A DNA stretch of 64,000 nt. It comes from Cymodocea nodosa. Taxonomy: Eukaryota > Streptophyta > Magnoliopsida > Alismatales > Cymodoceaceae. The first letter of the stretch is position 1. Each line of letters starts with the position of its first letter. The notes under the pieces are model-generated. The model did no database searches and was not told the DNA's origin. It worked only from the letters and a program-made list of their open reading frames with translations. Shown piece after piece: positions 47,621-59,235 of this stretch. The position numbers and the translations under genes are program-made. The stretch lies in assembly GCA_036874045.1 (NCBI GenBank), contig CM072339.1, forward strand, positions 13,027,501-13,091,500, in the 5' to 3' direction.

Positions 47621-49888
47621 ATGGTCTCCAAGTTCTACAAAGGTCGTGGCAAAGGAAAAGGCAAAAGCTGAAGAGATGCAAAAGGAAAAGAAATAGAGAA
47701 TGATGAAGTTCCACGTACTTGGTTCAAGAAAATATTTCGAGTGGACAAAAGGTTAGAAGAACTTTATAGAGATTACTTCTTTTCTCAGGATATATTAGAT
47801 GAAGTTAGACAAGAACTTCAACATACTGATGCAAGTATTACATACATGGGTATTCGAAGTAAATATGATAGAGAATACAGAATGAAATGTGGTGAGATTG
47901 CATTTTTGGAACATTATGCAAAATATTTGGAAAAAGGTGTAGGTTCATCAAATAGAACTCCTCAAACTCCTATAAACAGTACAAGACTACATGCATTTGA
48001 GGAAGAGCATGAATCAGCTATCGCTACTTTTTTATATTCAAAACAAGTAGAATCAGATATTGCTGTAGACAAAACAAATGTTGATAGTCTTCGAAAGGCT
48101 GTTGCAATAGAAAGTGCCTTAGAAGAATTAAAGCAGAAAACTTTTATGGAGCAATTTGAAAAGAAAATAGCAATACTTGAAAAGGAGAAACAAAAATGTT
48201 ATAGAAGAAGGAAAGTTAGAAAAATTATGTCTAAGGAAACAAAGTCTATTGAAAAAGGAAAATCAGATGAAAATTTATTTTCAAAGGCCAATGTATGTCT
48301 AGACATTGTACCTTATTGTGCATCTGATAAACTCATCAGTTCCGAATACAGTGAAACTGATGAAGATAATGAGACTTTATTTTCCCTTGCTAGAAAGCTT
48401 GAGAAGAAATCCAAGTCAAATATAAGCTCAAGTTTTTCTATTAATACAAGTCCTGATGATGTAGAAATTGACAAATCAGAGCATCAGGCACTTGACATTG
48501 AACAAGTTATTGTAGATATAATTGACAATGTTGAGGCAGTAACTAGTTCAAAGGCTGAATTGTTTGGAGTAGCAGATATTGAAATTGTTAAAACTCTAGA
48601 AGAGCTAAAAGTTAACCAGCCTTCTACGGAATCTATAGAAGTAGAGTCTGAGAATTCACAGCATGAATCAATGGAAATATCTATTGAACAAAATGAACAA
48701 TTACAGACAGATACACCGACTATAGAATTTGTAGAGAAATTGTACTCTGAACATTCTATAGAGACTGAACAGATTAATGTTGAGCATATTGACAATGTTC
48801 CTAACACTATTGAAGCTGAAGAATCAAGCTTACCTGAGCAGCTTCAAGATAATATTTTGGAAGAGGAACATGACATTCATTTTGAAGAAGAGGTTCCTGA
48901 AGATGAATTAAACTCTGAATCACGGCTTCAGGTATCACCTTCTTTGTGTACAATGTTAAACATTCAAGGTAATACAATTCATTTTAGATCTAAAGAAGCA
49001 TTGCAGAAATACAATAATCTGATTACATGTCAGATTCTACATGCTCGTCCAATAAAGTTCAGAAATTTGATGGACATAAGAGATCTGTTTGAGTTTCAAG
49101 GCCTCATTAAATTCTTGTCAGTAGGAACGAAATGGAAGCAATACACAGAGCTTATTGTAGCTTTTTTTAGCAATCTGGTCAAGAATGGAAATTTTCTGAA
49201 AACTCAAATAAATGAACAGGAGTTTATATTGTCTCCTAAATTAATTTTTGAAGTTTTAGGATTAAAGAATGAAGGTGTTGTTGTTACCAACAGATTTGAC
49301 ATGATAAGACAACTGGAATGGAACATTCAGTCTTTATCAAAAATTCCAGATGTATATTCTGAAATGAGATTAATGGAAAATCTAAATGCAGAGGCAAGGT
49401 TTATTGCAAATATATTGCATGCAAATTTATTTAAGAGAGTTGGACACAATATGGAAGTCAGCAGAAGTTGTTTATATGCAACTTATAGCTTGCTGAATAG
49501 AATTCAAATCAATTGGTTTGATGTTTTCACTTCTCAACTACAGCATATGAGTTCAAAGTTATTTTATGGTGATGCTGTATGTAGACTCATTGCAAGCCAA
49601 TTGAATTTATCCGACTGGCCCTCTGAAACTAAAGGCATGAGAGCATTTAGTGTCAAAGATTTGCAAAAATTTCAGGCCATGCATAAACCTCAACGACAAC
49701 AACAACAACAACCTGATATAGACCATATACAACAACAACAACAACAAAGTTATTCAGTTCAAGCAGAACAGCAAACCCAGCTACCTCCTGACTTAGATGT
49801 TGTGCTTAACGACATCAGAAATGATATTAGGCATCTAGGAGATAAAATATGTAATGCTATAAGTGATATACTTAGGAGGGGTCGCTAA
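47621..49888 (+). CDS. Env-like protein of Sirevirus copy #4, open after an early UGA
   Basis: The only ATG near the start (47621, MVSKFYKGRGKGKGKS) is followed by TGA at codon 17 (47669-47671). From 47672 the frame is open to TAA at 49886-49888, about 738 codons. Parts: a helical N-terminal module (LYRDYFFSQDILDEVRQEL); a basic stretch; a long acidic, Ser/Glu-rich middle; a C-terminal domain with FEFQGL, TELIVAFFSNLVKNG, EFILSPKLIFEVLGL and RIQINWFDVF, resembling the 'putative plant transposon protein' domain; a glutamine tract from CAA repeats (49690-49748); and a final helix ending ILRRGR. No signal peptide or membrane segment is evident, so 'envelope' is a positional label. Expression would need UGA readthrough, splicing or a downstream ATG. 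Function unknown. Confidence 0.72.
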
Positions 49889-50478
49889 CTGTTTTTGTTT
49901 GTTTCTGAATACAAAATGTAATGTTTGTATTACTTGTTTGATTCATTGAACAATACATTTTTCTGTAAATGTCTTCAATTATTATTCTTGTTTATAGAAT
50001 GAGTTGTTGTAATTATATCTCTTATATATGTATATATATTCTTTGTAATTATCTTTTTGATTAATGACAAAAAGGGGGAGAAATATTATAAAAAGATGAT
50101 TATGATCTTAATTGCATATATATAAAAATATTATAAAAAGATGATTATGATCTTAATTGCATATATATAGAAATATTATAAAAAGATGATTATGATCTTA
50201 ATTGCATATATATATTATAAAAGGAGATGCTATTTAAATGGTTATTGTAATCTGACATATGATAATTAGAAAACTGATACTTATATAATTATTGACATTT
50301 GAGAGTTTTAGTTCTGAGAGGTAAAATTTACACAAACAATAGAAATAAGCTTAAGTGAACTTAAGTCAACAAACAAGTTTGTTGAATTAAAAGTTAACCC
50401 AACGAAGGTGCTTTGTTGAGTTATACATATTTCATAATTGATTTAATATGGTTTTGTCATCATCAAAAAGGGGGAGAT
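49889..50478 (+). other. 3' untranslated region of copy #4
   Basis: Holds AAAAAGGGGGAGAA near 50070, three tandem copies of a 45-bp unit (starts 50081, 50126, 50171) and the polypurine tract AAAAAGGGGGAGAT against the LTR. No gene. Confidence 0.8.
50081..50215 (+). repeat. Three tandem 45-bp units
   Basis: Each unit starts AAATATTATAAAAAGATG and ends in GCATATATATA. Copy #3 has a single unit at about 43960-44000, so the expansion is private to copy #4. Confidence 0.85.
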
Positions 50479-50754
50479 TGTTGAGTATTTTTGTTTTGAT
50501 GATGTGTGCTGAATGAAAATAATCATATTTGCTCAATTACTAATGCTTGTGAAAAGAAATTAAAATCATCAATTAATACAGAAAAAGCTTACTGATATAA
50601 ATACTTGTCTGTATTGGATCTGAAGTTAATAACTAGTCGTTTCGTTGCATTAATTTCTCATTTAGCTAAACGTTAAGTTAACGTGTGTTTTTATTGAAAA
50701 GCATGTTATGTTTTTATGTTATATCTTCTGTATCATGAACAGTGCACGTTTAGA

Positions 50755-51285
50755 CAACTCATTAAGTTAGAGTTTTGTTTGTATAGAGGTCACGTGAGAA
50801 CTCGTTAAGTTAGAGGCTTAAAGGTTAAAATAGGTCACGTGATAACTCATTAAGTTAGTGAGTAAAAGAAGAGACGAACTCGTTAAGTTAGTGTTATACA
50901 CGTGGTGAAATTATAAGTTACAAATGTTGTATTGTATCACGTGAGGTGCACATGTTTAACTCGTTAAGTTAACATAACTAAACGCGTTGAGTTGCTATAT
51001 TGAACACTAAGGCAACGCGTTAGGTTAGCGTTATAAACTTAAGTTGTTATTTTTGCACGTGGTAAAATTCTTATTATAAAAACATTTGTTTATTACTGGT
51101 TCATTGAGTTATCGTAACACAACGGAAATGGTTCGTTGAGTTATCATAACACAACGGAGATGGTTCGTTTAGATAGCGTAACACCACAGACATAGTTCGT
51201 TGAGTTAGCTACAGTACTTGTCACGTAAAATGGCACATGAGGAACTCGTTAAGTTAGAAACGTTAAGTTATATATATACTTGTGT
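50755..51285 (+). promoter_or_regulatory. U3 motif array of the Sirevirus LTR
   Basis: Repeated AACTCG-TTA-AGTTA (the reverse of TAACTTAACGAGTT) alternates with CACGTG palindromes. CACGTG-type palindrome clusters are a known Sirevirus LTR trait and are typical plant bZIP/bHLH G-box sites. The AACTCGNNNAGTTA motif I cannot assign to a known factor; a MYB-type site is one guess. Confidence 0.6.
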
Positions 51286-51524
51286 TACTTGTTTAGTTAA
51301 CATTAAAGTAACGACTTCTTATTACACTGATGAAAAACTTTTGCACGAGAAAGTTTATTTTGTAGGAAATTTTTTAGAGATCCAAGACTGATGATTAAAG
51401 AAAATTTGAAATATAAACGTGGGTTAGAACGTGTGTGTTTCGATGAAGGAAAAAGAAAAGACGTGGAGAAGTGGAAAACTGGTGGTGGTTAAACGTGAAG
51501 GATATGCATGAAATGAAGATACAG

Positions 51525-51533
51525 TATAAAAGG
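51525..51533 (+). promoter_or_regulatory. TATA box of the copy #4 LTR
   Basis: TATAAAAGG about 240 bp after the motif array, conserved in all LTR copies that include this region. Confidence 0.68.
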
Positions 51534-52078
51534 CATAGTATTCTCGTTAATCAATTCATCCTTGCACACAAAACGAAAAATCTTTTCAAGGGTCAAACCA
51601 TCCCTACACACCAAAAGAAAAATCTTTTTCAGGGATCAAAAACATCTTCTCGGGGAAAATCTCTCAAGTGGAAGAAAGTTCAGTGAAGCATAAAAATGTA
51701 AGATTTTCGTCACTAAAGATTTGAAGTATTAGAAGAAAGAAAATTCGGTGAAGCATGAAAAGACAAGATATTCGTTATTGAAGAATTGCTGAAGAAGAAA
51801 GATCTCAAACAGGGAGAAAAGTTTTAAATTCCGCAAATTAGTTTTCTCTGTTTGTAGTTATGAAATTGTTTAGATGATACATGGTATCGAAATATAATTG
51901 CATCTACAATTTCTGAGGTGAGTTGAATTGTATATTGTAATTGAAACATTGAATAAAAATGATTTTATGAAAACAATGTCTCGACTTGTTTTTGAGTTTT
52001 AAAGTTTCAAATATATTTCAGAAAATATTAAAGATACACAATTCACCCCCCTCTTGTGTAGCCATACGATCCTACAAT

Positions 52079-52845
52079 TGATCAAAAATTGAATGCAATG
52101 AGACTAGATGATCTGGAAAGAAAGTTAAAAGCACTTGATGAATTTACAATGAAATTACAAGTTATGCAATAGGAAAACACAAACAACAACTTTGATATTA
52201 CCGATCTACATAATTTGCAAGACATATAGACAAAAGAAAATACCAAAGAAATAGAATTTAAAGAATGTAAGTTAAAATTAAAAACAAGAGAGAAAACATT
52301 AGTTATCAATATACATGTCATACTTGATGGATATATATATCTAGTCACAGATATATCAATTGCATTTAGATATGATTTATACATAGTAAGCATAGATAGT
52401 TATGATGACGAATTAATAGAAGTATTACCTATACCTAATGATATAGTTGCACCACCATCTGTAGAACATAATAAAATTCAATTAGGAGTATGACATAATG
52501 AATATGATGATCTTACTCTATGTTTAGTAAGATGGTGGGATGAATTGATGAAATTTCAAATATAGATTATAAAATACCTGAATGAATGGAAGTGGGAAGA
52601 AGAATATATTGAAATATATGTAGAAATAGAAACAACTACATTATCTTGGAACAAAAAAGGATCCCTTTTTACATTTCAATTCATTAATGGTAATACATTA
52701 GTATTTAGTATTGATAACATATTGCAAATTTACTAGTTCAAAAGGAAAGCAGACTACATTAAAACAGAATTAATAGCAAGAAGAATCATGCCTAATGGTT
52801 TTGCTTGAACTAACATGTTTATTCCATTTGTCACTACTTTTCAAT
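52079..52845 (+). pseudogene. Unidentified reading frame with several in-frame stops
   Basis: One frame from the Sirevirus LTR edge to about 52845 reads as protein-like sequence interrupted by about five to seven stops (after ...LQVMQ, LQDI, IQLGV, MKFQI, ILQIY, then NGFA). It starts with a helical, charged stretch (LDDLERKLKALDEF), has an acidic centre, then LVRWWDELMKF, a Trp-rich stretch and GSLFTFQFINGNTLVFSIDN. No frameshift is needed. The last part loosely resembles the ORF that follows integrase in Athila elements, but I do not identify it. It lies on the same strand as, and upstream of, the family-B 3' end. Confidence 0.45.
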
Positions 52846-54750
52846 CATGCTCTTAAACTATGATTTTTGTATTTTTAAGGTTGTGTGTATTTTGCATTTA
52901 TTGTTAGAGAGAAAAAACTTTAGTTTCTATTTTATTTATCTTACAAGTAATAAAAAAATAAAATATCAATCTAGTTTGTTGGTATTTGTTCTGAAAAACC
53001 AACTAGCTTGCTTGTGAGCCACCAAAGGCGTAGAAGCTTGGGTTCCACACAAGGTACATATTTAACAATTTATGTTTTATTGTTAATTGTTATTTTGTTA
53101 TATATTTTACTTTTATTTGGGAATGAAAATTTTTTGAAAATCAAAAGTTAGAAGATATTAATGGAAATATAAAAGAATAAGGTATGTGATTGATTACTTA
53201 TCTTGAATTTACATTCATGCACAGTTCGTGGAGTTATTCATTAACTCAACGAACTAAGTTCATTGAGTTAGGTGCTAAGTCAACGAAACATTATTCATGT
53301 CTGCTAGTATATACTAAATTTACTATAAATCTTTTACATTGAGGACAATGCAAAATATAGGTATGGGGGAGAGGTAATTCGATTAAAATTAAAGTAATCT
53401 TACTAATTATAGGAATTAGGATTGCTTTGTAAATTTTTGTAAAGTTGGATAACTATTATTTTGAATCTATTGTAACTCTCAAATTTCATTATAATTATCT
53501 GAAACCTTTCGATAGCTGAAATTTTTTTTTTTTGAGAACTATAACTACCTAAATGCTATATTTAGAATCTTATATAAGATGTTACAATATTTTACTATTA
53601 ATACAAATCTGGGTATAGTATCTTATGTTTTTTTTGAATTTTATGAGTTTAACAATTTCATGATTTTAAAAAAAGAAATAGAATGCTTAACTAAAATTCA
53701 GGAAATTATTTGAAATCCTGAAAGTGCTGAAATGTTGATTTTTGGATTAAATGAAATCATATGATCAAAGATACATTTAATTTGATGGATTAAACTTGTA
53801 GAATGATTTATGTGTAAATCTTATTAAACTACAAAAAAAGTATAAGCTTATTGATATGAATTCATATTTTTCAGTAGATTGTAGAAGCAAGATTATATGA
53901 GATTTGTGTTTTATTACATCTGTATTAATAAAATACATATATATACTATGTTGAAAAAAAAAACAAAGGAGAAAAGAAAAAAACTTTGAGAGTTTATTGA
54001 TTTGTTTGATCACGAGCCTTTTGTACTTAAGTAAATAGGTATATAATGATTGTTTACTTGAAAAAAGACTCTTAAAATCTAGCAATCTAATATCCTAATC
54101 AGATATGGGATTGTTGACTAAAAGCTCGACACATGGGTACACTAGAAAGCTCTTGTATATTTTAAGCTTTTCAAATTAACTTTTAAAGTAAAAATATGCA
54201 TATACAATTTTGAAAAGATGAAAGTATTTTATTAAAATACAGATATCTTTTGAATCAAGTATATTCTCTGTTATTTATGATTACTGAAGTATGAATCTAA
54301 AATTAAACTTTTGAAGTTGTTTATTTGAGATACAATTCATTATTCTTCTTGTTTTAATCATATTGAGTTGAATTGTGTTATGATTCATATGCAGTTGAAA
54401 TTTATTCTGGAAATCATATTGGAAAATTTAGGATAACAGATATCTTAAAAAAATTGATAATATAACTACCACCTATTTGATGCTAGTATATTTTGTATGT
54501 AAGTTACATATGTTTGCAATATATTTGCAAGGGGGGGAGGAAAAACAAAGTTAAATTAGATTACTGAATTATATAGAATATCTTTATATTAATCTAATCT
54601 TAGTATTTTGAAGATACAAATTGAAGAAATATTTTTCATAAGGAATACTGATTTTTGAAGAAAAGAAATAGTTCTAGCATGTTAGATAGACCTGTTAACT
54701 AGATCAAATTAGTTTGCTAAGGGACTAGCAAAAGTTAAGTATGAGGGAAG
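52846..54750 (+). other. Family-B 3' non-coding region
   Basis: GAGGACAATGC and GGTATGGGGGAG at 53341-53375 resemble the Gypsy 3' region near 10530-10555. 53640-54530 is clearly related to the Sirevirus pol-to-env spacer (40080-40990), ending in a purine run near 54527. GGGACTAGCAAA...GTATGAGGGAAG at 54720-54750 resembles the Gypsy 3' polypurine context at 9420-9450 and abuts the LTR start at 54751. No gene. Confidence 0.65.
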
Positions 54751-54955
54751 TGTTTAGAATGAAAAAGTGCATAATGTTAATGGTTAATTGTATTATATTT
54801 AGTTTATCATATGAGAATTAAGCCATTATGTTATAATTGCACAAGTATATACTTTAATTAAAGAATCTGCATAATTTCAGGGAATTAACGTTAATTAAGT
54901 ATTTTTTTGAACTATCAATGAGTTATAGGCTTTTTAATTCCTATGTATTCAAAAT
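54751..54955 (+). repeat. Family-B LTR start, plus orientation (interrupted)
   Basis: TGTTTAGAATGAAAAAGTGC at 54751 follows a polypurine-like tract. The sequence matches 26776-26985 and the reverse of 25860-26049. It is cut at 54955 by Copia-C and resumes at 62586. Confidence 0.8.
54951..54955. repeat. Target-site duplication of Copia-C, left
   Basis: AAAAT here against GAAAT at 62581-62585 (4 of 5 match). The undisturbed family-B sequence near 26985 fits one copy of this site. Confidence 0.65.
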
Positions 54956-56247
54956 TGAAAGGACCTCTAAATTTTGATAATGCAAAAATCAATGTGAGGA
55001 AACAAATTGTATTTCATAATTAAGATAGTTCCAAAAAATCAGGTAGTTTAGAAATTGCTGCTATAGAGTTACAAGAAAATCAAACAGTTACAAGCTTAAG
55101 TATCCGAAAGGCAAGTTAAAGCAACAAGAATTCTATCGAAGAGTTAGAAAGATGGCTGTATGGAAAATCGAAGAGTTAGAAAGCTAACTATTCGAAAAAC
55201 CAGAAGGTTCGGAAAGTTACAGATTTAACTATCCAAAACTTAAGTAATTAAATTTCTCATGTGCAAAAATTCAGAATAGAAGCTTAAAAGGACTTTTTGG
55301 AGAGTTAGAAAGCTAACTATCCGAAAAACCAAAAGGTTCAGAAGGTTACAGATTTAACTATCTGAAACTTAAGTTATCCTTTTTTGCACGTGCAGAAATA
55401 TGAAAGTAGTTGGAAGCTTTGAAGGAGAATCAAAAGGTTACTGTAGCTAACTATCTGAAAGTTGAAATATTTCGGTAAGTTAACAGTTATAACCATCCAA
55501 ACTTATGACACCTCACGTGTATGACTTAAAGTCCCACATGACACAGACAAAAAGGACTTAAGTGGATTATCGGTGAGTTACGACTGTCTTTCAGAGAGTT
55601 ATATAGCTAACCATCCAAAAATTAAAGGGAATTGGAAGGTTACAAGCTAGACAGCATACAAAATGGTAACTTACCATATTTGGTTCTGCAATTTCAGTAA
55701 GTACAACAGAATACATCTGTTGGAAGAGAATATGATTGTTATGCATAATGTTATAAATACAAACTATAGACAATAGAGTTAGATAGCTTCTTGAACATAC
55801 AAATTCATACACCAAGCTTCACGCATATAGTAGAATATCTTCAAGATCAAATATTCAGCAAATGCAAACTCAAGTCTAGAAGCTCTCCATGCAATAAACT
55901 CTGATTTCTTCAAGCTAGTGGTTTACTGAAGTGCACCAACTAAAAACTTTAGTGATAGGTTGGTTGGAGCTATGACTAGAAGCTCAGTCTGATTAGTTGG
56001 TTCTTGCTTTGACCTTAAAGCAAGTGTTTGTAAGCTTTTGAAAGCTTAGTGAAGCCCAAGTATCCCTCGGGGGTGGACTTGCTGTTAGTGGTAAACCACC
56101 TAAAATCCCTGTGTGCATTATCTGTTATTGTGTGCTTGCTAAATTACATTGTCAATTAGTCATTCATTCTTAATCTCCTGAATTTACATTTAAGAAATCA
56201 AAATATTACCTTTCACCCCCCCTCTGGTAAGCCATCAGGTCCTAACA
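54956..56247 (+). repeat. 5' LTR of Copia-C
   Basis: 1.29 kb, TGAAAGGACC to CCTAACA. AACTATCCGAA-type motifs recur at about 55185-55510, in two blocks about 130 bp apart (GTTAGAAAGCTAACTA starts each). CACGTG near 55512. TATA-like TATAAATA at 55752-55759. Confidence 0.93.
55752..55759 (+). promoter_or_regulatory. TATA-like box of Copia-C 5' LTR
   Basis: TATAAATA, conserved at 62083-62090 in the 3' LTR and followed by transcript-leader-like sequence. Confidence 0.55.
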
Positions 56248-56249
56248 AT

Positions 56250-56261
56250 TGGTATTAGAGC
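56250..56261 (+). other. Primer-binding site of Copia-C
   Basis: TGGTATTAGAGC, 2 nt after the LTR end; initiator tRNA-Met complement with one C-to-T change. Confidence 0.85.
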
Positions 56262-56299
56262 AAGGTTTATCTCATTAATAGATTTAACCATCTGAGATC

Positions 56300-57276
56300 A
56301 TGGCTTTCCACATTGTAGAGGGACAGAATATCCATTGACCTCCCTTCTTTGATGGTAGCAATTATAGTTACTGGAAAAACAGGATGGAGTGTTTTCTCAG
56401 GAATACAGATGTAAAATTCTAAAGAATGGTTGTACATGGTACACTAATTCCAATCAATCATGAAAGTGACTAGACCGAGGAGGATGAAAGAATCATCTAG
56501 ATGGATGCTCGTGGGCTTAATTCCATTTACTGTGCACTAATTGGTGAACAGTATAATAAAATATCTGCTTGTAAATCTTCTCATGAGGGTTGGAAGACCC
56601 TTCAAATTACATATGAAGGAACCAGCCAAGTAAAAGATACCAAAATCAGCATTTTATTAAGAAAATATGAATTATTCGAAATGCTTGAAAAAGAAAGTAA
56701 TACTGAAATGTTTTCAAGATTCATTGAAATTGTCAATGAACTAAGAGGCCTTGGAAGGGATTTTTCTAATCGTGAATAGGTACAAAAGATTCTAAGAAGT
56801 CTGATAGTTGAATGGAAACAGAAGTCTACTTCCATACAAGATTCAAAGGATCTAAACAACTATTCAGTAGAAGATCTATTGGGAAATCTTCTTGCTCATG
56901 AAGTCCAAATGAAGGAATGAAAAGAAGAAGAGGGAACCACTAAAAGAAAGGCTAAGAAAAAGAAGGAATTAGCATTTCCCTCAATAGAAGACCAACCAAG
57001 CTCGGATGAAGATGAAGTTTTACTACTAGCTAGAAATTTCAAAAAAATGATAAGACAAGGAGGCAAAGCCAGCTCCTTAAGATCAAAAGTTCCCACATGC
57101 TACAAGTGTAAAAAATTGGGACACATTCAACTCTACTATCCTTTCCAACAAGAGGAGGACAAACAAAAATGGAAGAAGAAGAATAACAAGAAAATGGCCT
57201 TGAAAGCCACATGGGATGACAACACCTCATCAGACTTAGAGGAAGATGTCTCTGCAAACGTGTGCTTTGCTGCATA
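56300..57276 (+). pseudogene. Gag of Copia-C
   Basis: ATG at 56300 (MAFHIVEGQNIH, then a TGA). UBN2-like gag: PFFDGSNYSYWKNRM entry, RGLNSIYCALIGEQ, TYEGTSQVKDTKISILLRKYE, SRFIEIVNELRGLG. The zinc knuckle reads CYKCKKLGHIQLYY, where the last Cys of CX2CX4HX4C is Tyr, so nucleic-acid binding would fail. Stops near 56336, 56421, 56471, 56499, 56777 and 56918 are mostly single-base changes. Confidence 0.87.
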
Positions 57277-57843
57277 AGAGGTATGCTCTACATCCCCTTA
57301 TTGTTCAAAAAAAGATAATGATGATTTAGATGTAGATAGTCTTCTCTATACAGTAGATAATCTATATGTAAAGTGTAAAAACTATAAGAAAGAATTAAAG
57401 AGTCTAAATTCCTATTTAGAGGATGTTTTTGTTGAATTAAAAAAAGCCCTAGTTGATAACAGGGAACTAAAAACTAAAATGGATAATTACAGTTGTAAAA
57501 ATTTTGATTTGAAAGAAGAAAATAAAAATTTATTATCTAAAATTACTGATTTGAAAAACACTATATGTAAATTTACTAAAGGTGAAAATAGCTTAAATAA
57601 AATCGTAGGATCTCAAAGAACAAGAATAAGAACATTTGGCCTAGGGTATGCTGTACCACAGGAAACTCCCTATTGTGGTGGAAAAATTAGATCTTATAGA
57701 GATGGCACAACTGTTTTTGTCATTAAAAGAAGATCTACTCATATATGGCTGCCAATAGGCAACAAGTTTAATATGCAAATGACTAACACTTATGGACCCA
57801 AGAAAATATAGGTACCAAAAGCCTTAATCTCAATATAATTTGT
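57277..57843 (+). pseudogene. Gag-protease linker of Copia-C
   Basis: Helical, Lys/Asn-rich linker with an open stretch at 57479-57811. It contains RIRTFGLGYAVPQETP, similar in place to the FGLGF.YPE stretch in the Sirevirus linker. Stops on both sides. No catalytic motif. Confidence 0.65.
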
Positions 57844-59235
57844 AGGACTACAAGGACAAGGAAGCTCAAACGTCAAAGTAGATCATTGACACTAGATGCT
57901 CAAAGCACATGACAAGTAAGAAAAAATTTCTAGAATCTGTTAAGTCCATAAATTCAAGATCAGTTAAGTTTGGTAATAATGAAAAATGTAAAATTATTGT
58001 TGTAGGAAATGTTGCATCTAAAATGGGAAAATAGAAAATGTCTTGCATGTAAATGGTTTAAAACAAAATTTGCTAAGTGTAGGTCAATTATGTGACAAAG
58101 GTTACAACCTACTTTTTACTATTGAGAATTGTTTTATATTACAACAAGATACACATGAAATTAAATTTACTAGATATAGGGATAATTCAATTTATGCATT
58201 AGAATTTCCATTAGATAATATGTCTAGTGATGCATGCTTAGTTGCTTCTAATAAAGATGAATGGTTATGGCATAAGAGACTAAATCATGTGAATATGAGA
58301 ATCTTAAGAAAGTTGACCAAACATGATCTCGTTAGAGGTGTGCCCAAACTCAAATTCAAAAGGGATAAACTTTGTAGTGATTGTATGATTAAAAAACAAA
58401 AGAAATTAGTACACAAGAGTATTGAAGATATTGCCACAAGTCAGCCATTAGAACTACTACATATGAACCTGTTTGGTCCTACTCAGATAGTCAGTTTAGG
58501 AGGAAGAAAATATACCTTAGTGGTAGTTGATGATTACACAAGATTCACTTGGGTTATTTTCTTAGCACACAAGAATGAAACTTGTTATGAATTCAAACAT
58601 CTCTGCATTAGAATTCAAAATGAAAAGAATCAACTATGAAGAAGATCAGAAGTGATCATGGAGGTGAATTTAAAAATTCTAAGTTTGAAGACTTATGTAA
58701 TTCCTTTAGTATACTACATGAGTTTTCATGTCCAAGAACTCTTGCACAGAATGGAGTTGTAGAAAGGAAAAATAGATCAGTACAAGAAATGGTAAGAACA
58801 ATTATTAATGCATTTGATCTACCAAAATTTTTATGAGCTAAAGCTATAAATATTACATGTTATTCAATAAACAGAATTCATCTTAGACCTATCTTGTATA
58901 AGACACCATTTGAATTATGGTATGATAAAACACCAAATATTGGATACTTCAAAGTTTTTGGATCAAGATGTTTTGTGCTTAATATAAGGGATCAAAAGGA
59001 CAAATTTGATGCAAAGTTTGATCTTGGTCTACTAGTTCGATACTCTTCGAGAAGTAAGGCTTACAGGGTCTATTTTGAATATGAAAGAAGAGTAGAAGAA
59101 TCAATAAATGTATCATTTGACAAAGACCTAATAGGAAAATTAAAGTAGTTGAAAATAGATAGTGAGAGTGAAAGTGAATCAGGAAATCAGAAAGTTCTAT
59201 AGAAAAAGGATGGTACAACACTGCCTACACCTACT
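57844..59235 (+). pseudogene. Protease and integrase of Copia-C
   Basis: The protease active site reads IIDTRCSKHMTS (DSGC changed to DTRC), with a TAG just before it. 58043-58639: pre-integrase region (NLLSVGQLCDKGY), HHCC finger (WHKRLNHVNM ... CSDC) and integrase core start HMNLFGPT, with Asn (codon 58466-58468) for the first catalytic Asp. 58636-58836: RSDHGGEFKN and QNGVVERKNRS (second Asp and Glu intact). 58894-59148: integrase C-terminal part. Stops between the stretches and two altered active sites make it dead. Confidence 0.9.

Larger units (their letters stand above)
45630..52076 (+). mobile_element. Sirevirus copy #4: pol almost deleted, env-like ORF kept
   Basis: After the truncated LTR come about 380 bp of integrase, then the last bases of pol, then the full spacer, a long open env-like frame, the 3' untranslated region and a complete 3' LTR. 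Two deletions, with junctions at 45630-45636 and 46008-46015, removed the PBS, gag, protease, most of integrase, RT and RNase H. Right flank ATTGA (52077-52081). Confidence 0.9.
50479..52076 (+). repeat. 3' LTR of Sirevirus copy #4 (complete)
   Basis: 1.60 kb, TGTTGAGTAT to CCTACA. The U3 array at 50755-51285 has about a dozen AACTCGTTAAGTTA or GTTCGTTGAGTTA motifs and several CACGTG palindromes. TATA box at 51525-51533. Ends in CACCCCCCTCTTGTGTAGCC before the final CCTACA. Confidence 0.94.

Noticed and set aside
50755..51285. LTR motif array considered as a CRISPR-like or satellite array
   Set aside because: Spacing is irregular, the motifs are short palindromes within a retrotransposon U3, and the window is plant repeat DNA.
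52082..52393. 103-residue minus-strand frame
   Set aside because: Antisense of the unidentified plus-strand reading frame, which has the more protein-like composition.
55591..55815. 75-residue minus-strand frame in the Copia-C LTRs (also 61919-62146)
   Set aside because: It lies within the LTR around the TATA-like box and differs between the two LTRs; no gene.
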